Below, piece by piece: positions 1 to 6,364 of a DNA stretch of 7,708 bases (position 1 is the first letter of the stretch; every line of letters begins with the position of its first letter). The stretch is from Planctomycetaceae bacterium UBA969 (GTDB lineage Bacteria; Planctomycetota; Planctomycetia; Gemmatales; Gemmataceae). The stretch lies in contig DBCB01000132.1 of the NCBI GenBank assembly GCA_002303765.1, forward strand, positions 6,723-14,430, read 5' to 3'. The position numbers were made by a program, and so were the translations under genes. Under the pieces are notes generated by a model. That model saw only the letters and a list, made by a program, of their open reading frames with translations, did not search any database and was not told the DNA's origin.

Positions 1-953
1 TTGATCTTGATTTGCTATTGTTTGATGATCAGTTGGTTTCAGGTGAATTGCAGGTTCCACACCCGAGAATGCATACGAGATCTTTTGTTTTAAGGCCATT
101 GTTTGAAATTGCACCTTTTGCTATTCACCCGATTTTCAATCGAACTATTGCCGAAATCCTTTTTGATCTGGAGGGGATTGTTCCGATTCAATCTTCATCC
201 GCCCGAGAGTTGGAAGGCAAGAAAATATTGGTTACTGGATCCACTTCCGGGATTGGTTTGGCCTGTGCGATTGAACTTGCACTTGGTGGGGCTAAGGTTG
301 TTTTTCATGGCAGAAAGCCCTTGGATAAAATTAATGCTTACCTAGACTTTGCAGCCAATTGTTCAGGGTTTTCTCGGTACATTCAAGCGGATTTGAAAAC
401 TGAAGAGGGGCGCTCTTCCCTCTTTAAGCAGGCTTGGGATGACATTAATGGTTTAGATGGGGTTTTGTTAAATGCAGGTGCTGATATTCTTACGGGAAAC
501 ATTTCGCAGATGAGTGTCGATCAGAAATTCAATGAGCTTATTCAAGTTGATCTGCAGTCCACCTTTTTTCTCGCAAGGGAATTTGGAAAGCGAATGAAAC
601 TTTCTGGCAAAGGTGTCCTACTTACCACTGGGTGGGATCAAGCGATTACCGGGTTCAAGGGGGATAGTGGTGAAATGTTTGCAGCTATCAAAGGTGGGAT
701 CATGAATTTCAGTCGAAGCCTTTCTCTTTCATTGGCGCCAGAAGTTCGGGTCAACTGCATGGCCCCGGGGTGGATAAAGACTTCGTGGGGTGAAACTGCC
801 TCTGAATATTGGCAACAAAAAGCCAAGGAAGAGTGCCCGTTGCAACGATGGGGTGTAACACAAGACATTGCTGGTGCAGCAAGGTGGCTTTTTTCAGATA
901 AGTCTTCATTTGTTAATGGCCAGACTTTGGCAATTAATGGTGGGGTTGTTTAA
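1..953 (+). CDS. folK: HPPK (FolK) C-terminal end fused in frame to an SDR oxidoreductase domain, 5'-partial
   Basis: The frame is open from the window edge; a TTG at 12 is internal, not a convincing start. The first 55 or so codons read as the end of 6-hydroxymethyl-7,8-dihydropterin pyrophosphokinase, the enzyme that pyrophosphorylates the pterin before dihydropteroate synthesis. The Mg-binding DLD (3-11), the PHPRM motif and the RSFVLRPLFEIAP block match the HPPK C-terminus. After a linker of about 20 residues comes a full SDR Rossmann domain: TGSTSGIG nucleotide loop (234-257), HGR after the second strand suggesting NADP(H), LNAG (NNAG-like), VRVNCMAPGWIKT and a C-terminal NGG. The catalytic Ser and Tyr are replaced: TT at 624-629 and FxxxK at 678-692. 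The SDR may be a pterin or dihydrofolate reductase of FolM/PTR1 kind; that is inference from the fusion partner. Both domain assignments are secure; the substrate of the SDR part is not. Confidence 0.85.
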   Translation, partial: DLDLLLFDDQLVSGELQVPHPRMHTRSFVLRPLFEIAPFAIHPIFNRTIAEILFDLEGIVPIQSSSARELEGKKILVTGSTSGIGLACAIELALGGAKVVFHGRKPLDKINAYLDFAANCSGFSRYIQADLKTEEGRSSLFKQAWDDINGLDGVLLNAGADILTGNISQMSVDQKFNELIQVDLQSTFFLAREFGKRMKLSGKGVLLTTGWDQAITGFKGDSGEMFAAIKGGIMNFSRSLSLSLAPEVRVNCMAPGWIKTSWGETASEYWQQKAKEECPLQRWGVTQDIAGAARWLFSDKSSFVNGQTLAINGGVV

Positions 954-972
954 TAAGATACTTATTTAGAAA

Positions 973-1395
973 TTAGCTTTTATTGATTTCTTCAAACCGG
1001 TGAGCGAGCCTACGGCTATTTATATCCAAAGCTTCTAGGATTTGTACTACGGGATCCATGGGGATATTCCAATCCATGGCCCAATTGATGATATCAAGAT
1101 TTTCTTGCCCGGATTTTAGTCTATCCAAGATGCGGTCAAGAAGTACGGTATTTTCGTGGAATTTGCGCTGAAGTAACCCAAAATCGCCTCGATCAAGTTC
1201 AACCCAGAAGCGTTTGCCCTGAAGATGCTCTAGCCAACGGGCCCTTAAATAGCCCCACCAATGGCATTGGACCCATTTGCGGATAGCAACTTCACCTAAG
1301 TCGCAACCTGCTTTTTCGGATTCAATCCATTTAAAACGAAGAGCTTCTTCGTCACCATCGACATAAACACTAGATTTTTCCATGGGTTCTAGCAT
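973..1395 (-). CDS. conserved hypothetical protein, 140 aa, Trp/Arg-rich
   Basis: I do not recognise a characterised function. The protein is soluble-looking, with no signal peptide or membrane segment, and has one Cys in CDLGE and another in QCHWW. It is dense in Trp, Arg and acidic residues: FKWIESEKAG, HWWGYLRARWLEHLQG, FWVELDRGDFGLL, LLDRILDRLKSGQENLD and ALDINSRRLAHRFEE. The second half is predicted helical. The pattern resembles an uncharacterised protein I associate with planctomycete genomes, from memory only. Two ATG codons are possible, at 1395 and 1383; neither has a strong Shine-Dalgarno sequence. I keep the longer form because a candidate promoter lies suitably upstream. Its stop is 19 bp from that of the convergent HPPK-SDR gene. 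The coherent, motif-like composition makes a real gene likely. Confidence 0.75.
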   Translation of the reverse strand: MLEPMEKSSVYVDGDEEALRFKWIESEKAGCDLGEVAIRKWVQCHWWGYLRARWLEHLQGKRFWVELDRGDFGLLQRKFHENTVLLDRILDRLKSGQENLDIINWAMDWNIPMDPVVQILEALDINSRRLAHRFEEINKS

Positions 1396-1467
1396 TATCC
1401 AATCGGGTTTAAGCGGTTAAATCGAACACAACAAATAACAAACCAGTTCACCAGACTACCCAATTTA

Positions 1468-1495
1468 ATTATAGAGTAGTTTTCTTGGTATGCAA
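1468..1495 (-). promoter_or_regulatory. candidate sigma70-type promoter for the 140-aa gene
   Basis: On the minus strand a perfect TATAAT (1468-1473) is preceded, after a 16-bp spacer, by TTGCAT (1490-1495), which matches only three of six bases of the -35 consensus. Transcription would start near 1461 and leave a leader of about 65 nt before the ATG at 1395. The -10 element is strong and the -35 weak; planctomycete promoter consensus is assumed, not known here. Confidence 0.4.
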
Positions 1496-1599
1496 CTTTC
1501 ATCACGCAGATACCTGTTAATATGATGGAATGCAATAGGGATTATTCAAGGTAAAACCTTTTTAAACTACCAATCACTAGGCGTTTGATTAAAGCTATC

Positions 1600-1628
1600 T
1601 TGACCATTAATCGTTCTAACCTTATTGC
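1600..1628 (+). promoter_or_regulatory. weak candidate promoter for the lipoprotein-hydrolase pair
   Basis: TTGACC (1600-1605, five of six to the -35 consensus) is followed after 17 bp by TATTGC (1623-1628, three of six to the -10). It would give a leader of about 38 nt before the ATG at 1673. An alternative is TATGAT at 1521-1526 with a poor -35, giving a leader near 140 nt. The rest of the 1396-1672 gap shows no RNA gene or convincing hairpin. Confidence 0.25.
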
Positions 1629-1672
1629 TAAAATTCGGGATATTTTGTTTTTTGAGTGAGACAGTAATTTTA

Positions 1673-2554
1673 ATGGGTAGAAAAGCGACTATTATTCTGA
1701 TGCTCTTTATGTTGGCGGGCTGCCTGCCTTCCGCGGATTCTTTTGTAATTCAAGAGAAAAAGATTGATAACTCGTTGTTAAAAAATATTGATGAAAGTGA
1801 ATCGATCAGGCTTGATGTTGCTATGGTGCAACTGCCCTTGGTGGAAAAAGATATTCTCGAATCGATATGGGGGCTGGCAGATAACAATGTAATGGGTTTG
1901 GAAAAAAAGGCGGTGCTGGAGCAGAACGGATTTCGAATAACAAGCTTTGGGAAAACCCCTCCACCTGAGCTAATTCGTCTTTTAGGCACCGAGAAGTATA
2001 GCCCCAACCCGCGCAGGTTTCATGTGAAAATCGGGGGGGAAAAGCTTATCCCGATTGCTGGGGTTTTGGATTCTCTGGATACAACTTTCTCGGATAATGA
2101 TAAATTAGAGGATATTAACCTTTTGGCAGCACAGCCGTTTTTCAAAATTTCACCTATCTCCGTTTCAGAGAATTCTTATCAACTCCTGCTTGAACCATTG
2201 ATTAAATCTGGGAAAGAAAAGTTGTTGCCCAAAGCGGTTAAAACTGTTTCGGGAAGTCTCGAGGGGGAAATGCATTCGTTTAAGTCCGAACGCATTTTTG
2301 ATCAACTTGCTTGTGAACTAAAAATTGAGGCTGGGGATTTTTTGGTGATCGGGCCAACTGAAACTCCCAAAGATGATTTAAAGTTATTGGGTTCCAACTT
2401 TTTTTACATGAGAGTTGGCCAAAACATTATTCCCCGGGTCCTTGTTTTGCGCTGTAGCAAAAAAAATGCTCCGTTGCGGGAATCGTTAGGGGAATTTGGT
2501 AAGTCTTTGCCTCTCGCAATTCAAGCCTCATGGAAAGATTTCGAAAACGATTAA
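1673..2554 (+). CDS. secreted lipoprotein of unknown function, 293 aa
   Basis: The ATG at 1673 is chosen because it gives a textbook lipoprotein signal: GRK positive start, hydrophobic ATIILMLFM, and lipobox LAGC with Cys17 as the lipidated residue. An upstream in-frame TTG at 1625 would bury this signal. Residue +2 after Cys is Leu, not Asp, so outer-membrane sorting is possible. The mature part has no motif I can tie to an activity. Recognisable segments are RLDVAMVQLPL, ESIWGLADNN, AVLEQNGFRITSFG, PPPELIRLLG, then a C-terminal GDFLVIGPTE and RVLVLRC. This order resembles a hypothetical family I recall from planctomycetes, in which the LDVA, leaderless 'W-LAD', NGFR and LVIG segments recur. 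The stop is 17 bp before the signal-peptide hydrolase gene, with which it is probably co-transcribed. The Shine-Dalgarno sequence is weak (GAGTGAG at 1654-1660). Confidence 0.8.
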   Translation: MGRKATIILMLFMLAGCLPSADSFVIQEKKIDNSLLKNIDESESIRLDVAMVQLPLVEKDILESIWGLADNNVMGLEKKAVLEQNGFRITSFGKTPPPELIRLLGTEKYSPNPRRFHVKIGGEKLIPIAGVLDSLDTTFSDNDKLEDINLLAAQPFFKISPISVSENSYQLLLEPLIKSGKEKLLPKAVKTVSGSLEGEMHSFKSERIFDQLACELKIEAGDFLVIGPTETPKDDLKLLGSNFFYMRVGQNIIPRVLVLRCSKKNAPLRESLGEFGKSLPLAIQASWKDFEND

Positions 2555-2571
2555 TAAAGGCTGAAATTATC

Positions 2572-3966
2572 ATGCAACTTTTCCTTAACCGATTATTAAC
2601 TGCGGTAGTTTTTGCGTTGATTGCTACCCCTGCCTTTGCTCAAAAAGAAAACCAGCGTTATGAGGTTGGTAGACGATTAATTAAATTCGAGGTTGATTTT
2701 GAGGGAATAAAAGATCCTCTGATACTTAAGGGTATTAGCGAAAGATTGAAGCCCCTAACCTTTTATTTTTTTTCGGGGCAATTGGATCAATGTTCAAAGG
2801 CGTTGGATCTCGCACGGTGGAATTGTAAGAACCAAGGTGATCCAAGTGGGATACGTACCTTTGCTGATTCATTAAGCATTACTTCTTCCCGAAAAATCAT
2901 TGAACTGAAAGAGAAATTGATTGAGTGCGAAATAGCCTCAGTTTATCCGACTAAGGAAAAAGGCTTATTAAAGGGGCGGTTATATTTTAGTCAGATCGAT
3001 GGCAAAGAAATTCGAGAACTTGCCTTACTTTCAATTGAGCAACTGCCTCATAAGGTTTCGGCGGATATCCAAAGGCTGAAGGAAGGTGATTATCAATTGG
3101 TGCTTGAATTGAGTAGTGGGGAAAAGATCGTGGCTAGCCACAAGGTTTTGATCAGTTTGATTGGGGATAAATCACGATTGATAACTGAGATGGGGGCTAC
3201 AAAACTAAAAAAAGATGTACCATTTTGGGAAGCTGGCAAGCAGAACCTGACAGGGCTTTTAAATGAATTGCTGATGGGTAAAAAATTTGAAGGCGATATG
3301 CCAGTGAAGCGCTTGGTTGAAAGCATGGGTTTTCTTGAAAAAGGGCTGGACGCAGTTGATGATAAAAAAGGGAGTGAGTATTTGGTTGCGTTTCCCGGGA
3401 GAGTAGCACCCTTGCCTGTTCGTATTTTTATTCCCGCTTGCGCTAAGGTTGCTAAAGTTCCCTTGGTTGTTGCTTTACATGGCGCGGGAGCCACTGAAAA
3501 CATGTTTTTTGAGGCATACGGCGTCGGAAAAGTTAAAACTCTCTGCCATGAACGGGGATGGATGTTGGTTGCTCCGCGGAATGGAATCACTGCTGATAAT
3601 TTACGAATGTTGATTCAGGAACTTCCGATAGATCCGGAACAGGTGGTTTTTATCGGGCATTCGATGGGTGCAAGTCAGGCCCTTGGATTTGCTCTTAATC
3701 ATTCAAAAGAAGTAAAGGCATTGGGATTAATGGGTGGTGCAGGGTCAATTGGGAAAAATCAATCGTTGGGAAACATGCCTGTATTTGTTGGGGTAGGGTC
3801 TGAAGATTTTGCTCGGGCTTCAGTTGCAAAGTTTTCGCAAGAAGCTATGAAACAGCCTGAAAACAAGTTGGTTTTTAAGGAATATGAGTCGGTAGAACAC
3901 AGTTCAATTTGTCAGGTTTGCATGCCTGAAATGTTTGATTTTTTTTCGATGAGCTTAAAAAAGTAG
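2572..3966 (+). CDS. exported alpha/beta hydrolase (esterase/phospholipase-like) with an unknown N-terminal region, 464 aa
   Basis: The ATG at 2572 opens a clean signal peptide ending ATPAFA, with cleavage before Gln24; an in-frame ATG at 2530 overlaps the upstream gene and would add a charged 14-residue extension. AAAGG at 2556-2560 serves as ribosome binding site. Residues 24 to about 270 match nothing I know and contain three Cys near 79-120. The C-terminal 190 residues form an alpha/beta hydrolase fold: LHGAG oxyanion motif at His303, GHSMGA nucleophile elbow with Ser364, Asp412 in GSEDF and His443 in VEHSS, so the triad is complete. The arrangement resembles PHB-depolymerase/feruloyl-esterase or phospholipase/carboxylesterase families. 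The substrate is unknown; the location is periplasmic or extracellular. Another Cys pair, ICQVC, sits near the C-terminus. No clear terminator follows it. Confidence 0.85.
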   Translation: MQLFLNRLLTAVVFALIATPAFAQKENQRYEVGRRLIKFEVDFEGIKDPLILKGISERLKPLTFYFFSGQLDQCSKALDLARWNCKNQGDPSGIRTFADSLSITSSRKIIELKEKLIECEIASVYPTKEKGLLKGRLYFSQIDGKEIRELALLSIEQLPHKVSADIQRLKEGDYQLVLELSSGEKIVASHKVLISLIGDKSRLITEMGATKLKKDVPFWEAGKQNLTGLLNELLMGKKFEGDMPVKRLVESMGFLEKGLDAVDDKKGSEYLVAFPGRVAPLPVRIFIPACAKVAKVPLVVALHGAGATENMFFEAYGVGKVKTLCHERGWMLVAPRNGITADNLRMLIQELPIDPEQVVFIGHSMGASQALGFALNHSKEVKALGLMGGAGSIGKNQSLGNMPVFVGVGSEDFARASVAKFSQEAMKQPENKLVFKEYESVEHSSICQVCMPEMFDFFSMSLKK

Positions 3967-4065
3967 AACGTAATCGGATTTTTCATCGTCTTTCCATAAA
4001 TTACCATCAGTAAGAATTGTGCGCTTATTACCCTAATCATTTATCAAGGGCAAGGATTCATTCAT

Positions 4066-4890
4066 ATGGAACTTTTTGACAAGATTCAGGAAAGCGTTAA
4101 AGCTATCAAGGGCCGTTGGAATGGAAACCCTAAGGTCGGGATTATTCTTGGCACGGGGCTTGGTGGCTTTGCTCAAGAAATTAAGCAAGAAGCCTCGATT
4201 CCCTATAAGGATATTCCTCATTTTCCTGAATCGACTGCGCCTACCCATACGGGCAGAATGATTTGCGGTAGCATTGCAGGTAAGCAGGTCGTGGCAATGG
4301 AAGGCCGGTTCCATTTCTACGAAGGCTACACAATGGAGCAGATCACCATGCCGGTTAGGGCGCTCAAGGCCTTAGGGTGTGATATTTTAATTGTTAGTAA
4401 CGCTTGCGGTGGCATGAACCCTCAGTTTGAAAGAGGCGATATCATGTTCATTGAAGATCAGATTAATTTGATGGGTGGCAATCCCTTGATTGGAAAAAAT
4501 GATGATCGCTTGGGAGTTCGTTTTCCGGATATGTGTTTTCCTTATGATCGGGAATTGTTGAAGATAGCACAAGAAGTCGCATTAGAAGAACGCATTCGTT
4601 GTCATAAGGGTGTATTTGTTGCTGTTTCTGGACCCAATCTTGAAACTCGTGCTGAATACCGATTTTTGAGGCAAGCAGGCGCTGATGTTGTTGGTATGTC
4701 TACGGTGCCTGAGGTGATTGTTGCTGTGCACTCGGGGTTAAAAACCTTGGGTATTTCCATTATCACGGATATGTGTCTTCCCGATGCTTTAGAACCTGTT
4801 AAGTTAGAAGAGATAATAGCAACAGCGAATGAGGCTGAGAAAAAATTACGAGTTTTGGTAACAAATATCGTCCGGAAGATTCCAGACTAA
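4066..4890 (+). CDS. punA: purine nucleoside phosphorylase, class II (trimeric type), 274 aa
   Basis: It should cleave purine ribo- and deoxyribonucleosides with phosphate to give free base and (deoxy)ribose-1-phosphate, in cytoplasmic purine salvage. Length and motifs fit the PNPH/PUNA/XAPA family: phosphate loop GTGLGG (29-34), HTG at His61, MEGRFHFYEGY (78-88) with Arg81, His83 and Tyr85, SNACGGMNP, GPNLETRAEYR with purine-contacting Glu193, and GADVVGMSTVPEVIVA with Met211 and Ser212. The base-binding Asn of the human enzyme (Asn243) is Asp235 here, in ITDMC, as in methylthioadenosine phosphorylase, so 6-aminopurine substrates are possible. The start is supported by AAGGA at 4052-4056, nine bases upstream. 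A 17-bp gap joins it to the radical SAM gene. The symbol reflects family, not proven specificity. Confidence 0.95.
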   Translation: MELFDKIQESVKAIKGRWNGNPKVGIILGTGLGGFAQEIKQEASIPYKDIPHFPESTAPTHTGRMICGSIAGKQVVAMEGRFHFYEGYTMEQITMPVRALKALGCDILIVSNACGGMNPQFERGDIMFIEDQINLMGGNPLIGKNDDRLGVRFPDMCFPYDRELLKIAQEVALEERIRCHKGVFVAVSGPNLETRAEYRFLRQAGADVVGMSTVPEVIVAVHSGLKTLGISIITDMCLPDALEPVKLEEIIATANEAEKKLRVLVTNIVRKIPD

Positions 4891-4907
4891 TCACAAAGAG
4901 TAAAATT

Positions 4908-5906
4908 ATGCCACGCCTTGAAGGCGGTAATCCGTTGCGCACAGATGGCTTCAATTCCTTTAATCGTTTCTTACGAGATAAATTTGGAGAGAAGGTATAT
5001 CGTGTGACCATTGATGGTGGTTTCTCATGCCCGAATGTTGATGGGACAGTAACCACAGGGGGTTGTGTTTATTGTGATAATCGAAGTTTTAGTCCTAACA
5101 GAAGATTGCCTCGTGTACCTATTGCTGATCAAGTTCAAAGAGGCATAACTTTTCTTTCCAAGTATTTTGAATGTTCTAAATTTATCGCATATTTTCAAGC
5201 TGCAACAAATACGCACGGGAAAATCGAAAAGCTTGAGAGGCTTTATAAAGAAGCCTTAAATCACCCACAAGTGGTTGGTTTGGCAATTGGGACGCGGCCT
5301 GATTCCGTTCCTGAACCTGTTCTTGAATTATTGCAGGACATCGCCAAGGATCGATTTGTCTGCCTTGAACTTGGATTACAATCCGCACATGATCGGTCGT
5401 TGGTTTGGATGAATCGGGGCCATGATGTGGATAGCTTTACCGATGCTGTCAGGCGATCTAAAAATCGGAATTTAGATTTGTGTGCACATGTGATTTTAGG
5501 GCTTCCAGGTGAATCCCATGAAGATATGCTTTATACCGCAGATTATCTTGCAGCTATGGAAATTGATGGAGTGAAAATTCATAACCTTCATGTAGTTCGC
5601 GATACGCCAATGGAAGCGATGTATCTTCGGGGCGAAGTTCCGATGATGACCCAACCTGAATACGTAAACTTGGTATGCGACTTTTTGGAAAGGTTGCCTG
5701 CAAGTTATACCGTGCATCGTTTGACGGGGGATGCCCCTGGTGAGTATTTAATAGCCCCTGAATGGTGTGTTCGTAAGCATGAGATTCTTGCACAAATAAA
5801 ACAGGAATTTAAAAAGCGGGGCACCTGTCAGGGCAGCAACTGTGATCCGTCTCGAGTGGCCTCAATTGTTTCGTTAAAAAGAAAAACCTTGCCTATGCTA
5901 GGGTAG
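4908..5906 (+). CDS. TIGR01212/YhcC-family radical SAM protein, 332 aa
   Basis: This is a cytoplasmic radical S-adenosylmethionine protein of the family that includes E. coli YhcC, whose reaction is not known to me. The iron-sulfur cluster ligands are Cys41, Cys53 and Cys56, a CX11CX2C arrangement (CPNVDGTVTTGGCVYC) rather than the usual CX3CX2C; this wide spacing is a family trait. Other radical SAM landmarks are GTRPDSV, ELGLQS (154-159), ILGLPGES (Gly198-Glu202) and KIHNLHVVRDTPM. The C-terminal part (APEWCVRKHEIL and KKRGTCQGSNC) fits the family tail, and the length is normal. Translation starts at the ATG at 4908 with AAGAG seven bases upstream, 17 bp after the phosphorylase stop, so the two are probably co-transcribed. 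The last codons and stop lie inside an intrinsic terminator that serves the opposite strand. Confidence 0.93.
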   Translation: MPRLEGGNPLRTDGFNSFNRFLRDKFGEKVYRVTIDGGFSCPNVDGTVTTGGCVYCDNRSFSPNRRLPRVPIADQVQRGITFLSKYFECSKFIAYFQAATNTHGKIEKLERLYKEALNHPQVVGLAIGTRPDSVPEPVLELLQDIAKDRFVCLELGLQSAHDRSLVWMNRGHDVDSFTDAVRRSKNRNLDLCAHVILGLPGESHEDMLYTADYLAAMEIDGVKIHNLHVVRDTPMEAMYLRGEVPMMTQPEYVNLVCDFLERLPASYTVHRLTGDAPGEYLIAPEWCVRKHEILAQIKQEFKKRGTCQGSNCDPSRVASIVSLKRKTLPMLG

Positions 5907-5918
5907 CATTGGCAAGGT
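5876..5918 (-). terminator. intrinsic terminator for the two small secreted-protein genes
   Basis: ACCTTGCC (5886-5893) pairs with GGCAAGGT (5911-5918) and ATGCTA (5895-5900) with TAGCAT (5904-5909), separated by one T-T mismatch and closed by a 3-nt loop: 14 base pairs. Read on the minus strand, the stem is followed by TTTTC and TTTTT (5876-5886), a good U-tract. On the plus strand the following ATTAATTAA is not U-rich, so it should act mainly on leftward transcripts. It sits 23 bp after the minus-strand stop at 5942. Confidence 0.85.
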
Positions 5919-5941
5919 ATTAATTAATGCAAAGTGATTAA

Positions 5942-6307
5942 TTAACGAGCAGGATATACATAAGAGTTTGAACCATAATAGTAGAAATAATTTGGATGGT
6001 TTTGGGCACCCAATTGGCCATTGCCTTGTTGGTTTGCAGGAGGCGCTTGATAGTTTGTGCCCGGCCAATAAGGGTATGCCATTGGTGCGATAGGTTGATT
6101 GATTGCCTCAGATGGCCAATAGGTATACCATGGTGCTAGCGGAGGTATTGGTGGATGCCTTTTGTTATAGTGTGCATGGTGGTGGGGGCTTTGGTACCAA
6201 TGGCTAAGTAAAACCCCCATTTGGCCTTGGGCAGTGTAAAGCATTTCAGCTTTAACGCTGGGTACAGTGATTAGAGCCATCAAAATTCCTAAAACAATTT
6301 TCTTCAT
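5942..6307 (-). CDS. small secreted Tyr/Pro/His-rich protein, 121 aa
   Basis: No known family is recognised. A clear signal peptide (MKKIVLGILMA start, VKA at 18-20) leaves a mature chain of about 101 residues with 14 Tyr, 15 Pro, 4 Trp and no Cys. A His cluster, SHWYQSPHHHAHY, holds His36, 42-44 and 46 and could bind metal. The middle is proline-rich (HPPIPPLAPWYTYWP) and the C-terminal part is low-complexity Gln/Asn/Tyr, ending in YVYPAR. Such composition suggests an extended or disordered envelope or extracellular protein rather than an enzyme. AAAGGTG (6312-6318) lies four bases before the ATG at 6307, a good ribosome binding site. The 57-bp gap from the upstream gene and the shared terminator suggest co-transcription with the similar protein at 6365-6712. 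Signal peptide, ribosome binding site and terminator together make it a real gene. Confidence 0.82.
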   Translation of the reverse strand: MKKIVLGILMALITVPSVKAEMLYTAQGQMGVLLSHWYQSPHHHAHYNKRHPPIPPLAPWYTYWPSEAINQPIAPMAYPYWPGTNYQAPPANQQGNGQLGAQNHPNYFYYYGSNSYVYPAR

Positions 6308-6364
6308 GTTGCACCTTTTAATTAAAACACTTTGAGTTTAAACGATTGAGTTAGTAATCCTTGA

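Noticed and set aside
1548..1563. Small hairpin AAGGT-AAA-ACCTT followed by TTT, as a terminator
   Set aside because: The stem is only 5 bp, the T-run is short, and no plus-strand gene ends upstream of it.
1625..1672. TTG at 1625 as the lipoprotein start
   Set aside because: It would add 16 residues ahead of an ideal signal peptide and lipobox starting at the ATG at 1673.
3093..3590. 165-codon minus-strand open frame opposite the hydrolase gene
   Set aside because: It lies wholly inside a well-supported gene, has no ribosome binding site or recognisable motif, and its composition reads as a reverse-strand shadow.
4066..4890. Calling the phosphorylase an MTAP outright
   Set aside because: It keeps the PNP Glu193, GPNLETRAEYR context and MEGRFHFYEGY signature; only the Asp235 region is MTAP-like, so family-level PNP is the safer call.
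5919..5945. Two ATTAATTAA copies 18 bp apart, as a repeat element or attachment site
   Set aside because: The motif is low-complexity AT sequence, the second copy overlaps a stop codon, and no integrase or mobile gene is nearby.
6316..6352. Palindrome TTTTAATTAAAA, GTTTAAAC and two TTGAGTT copies 14 bp apart between the two small genes, as an operator
   Set aside because: In an AT-rich intergenic gap such short motifs arise easily, and they lie inside a probable operon; nothing links them to a regulator.
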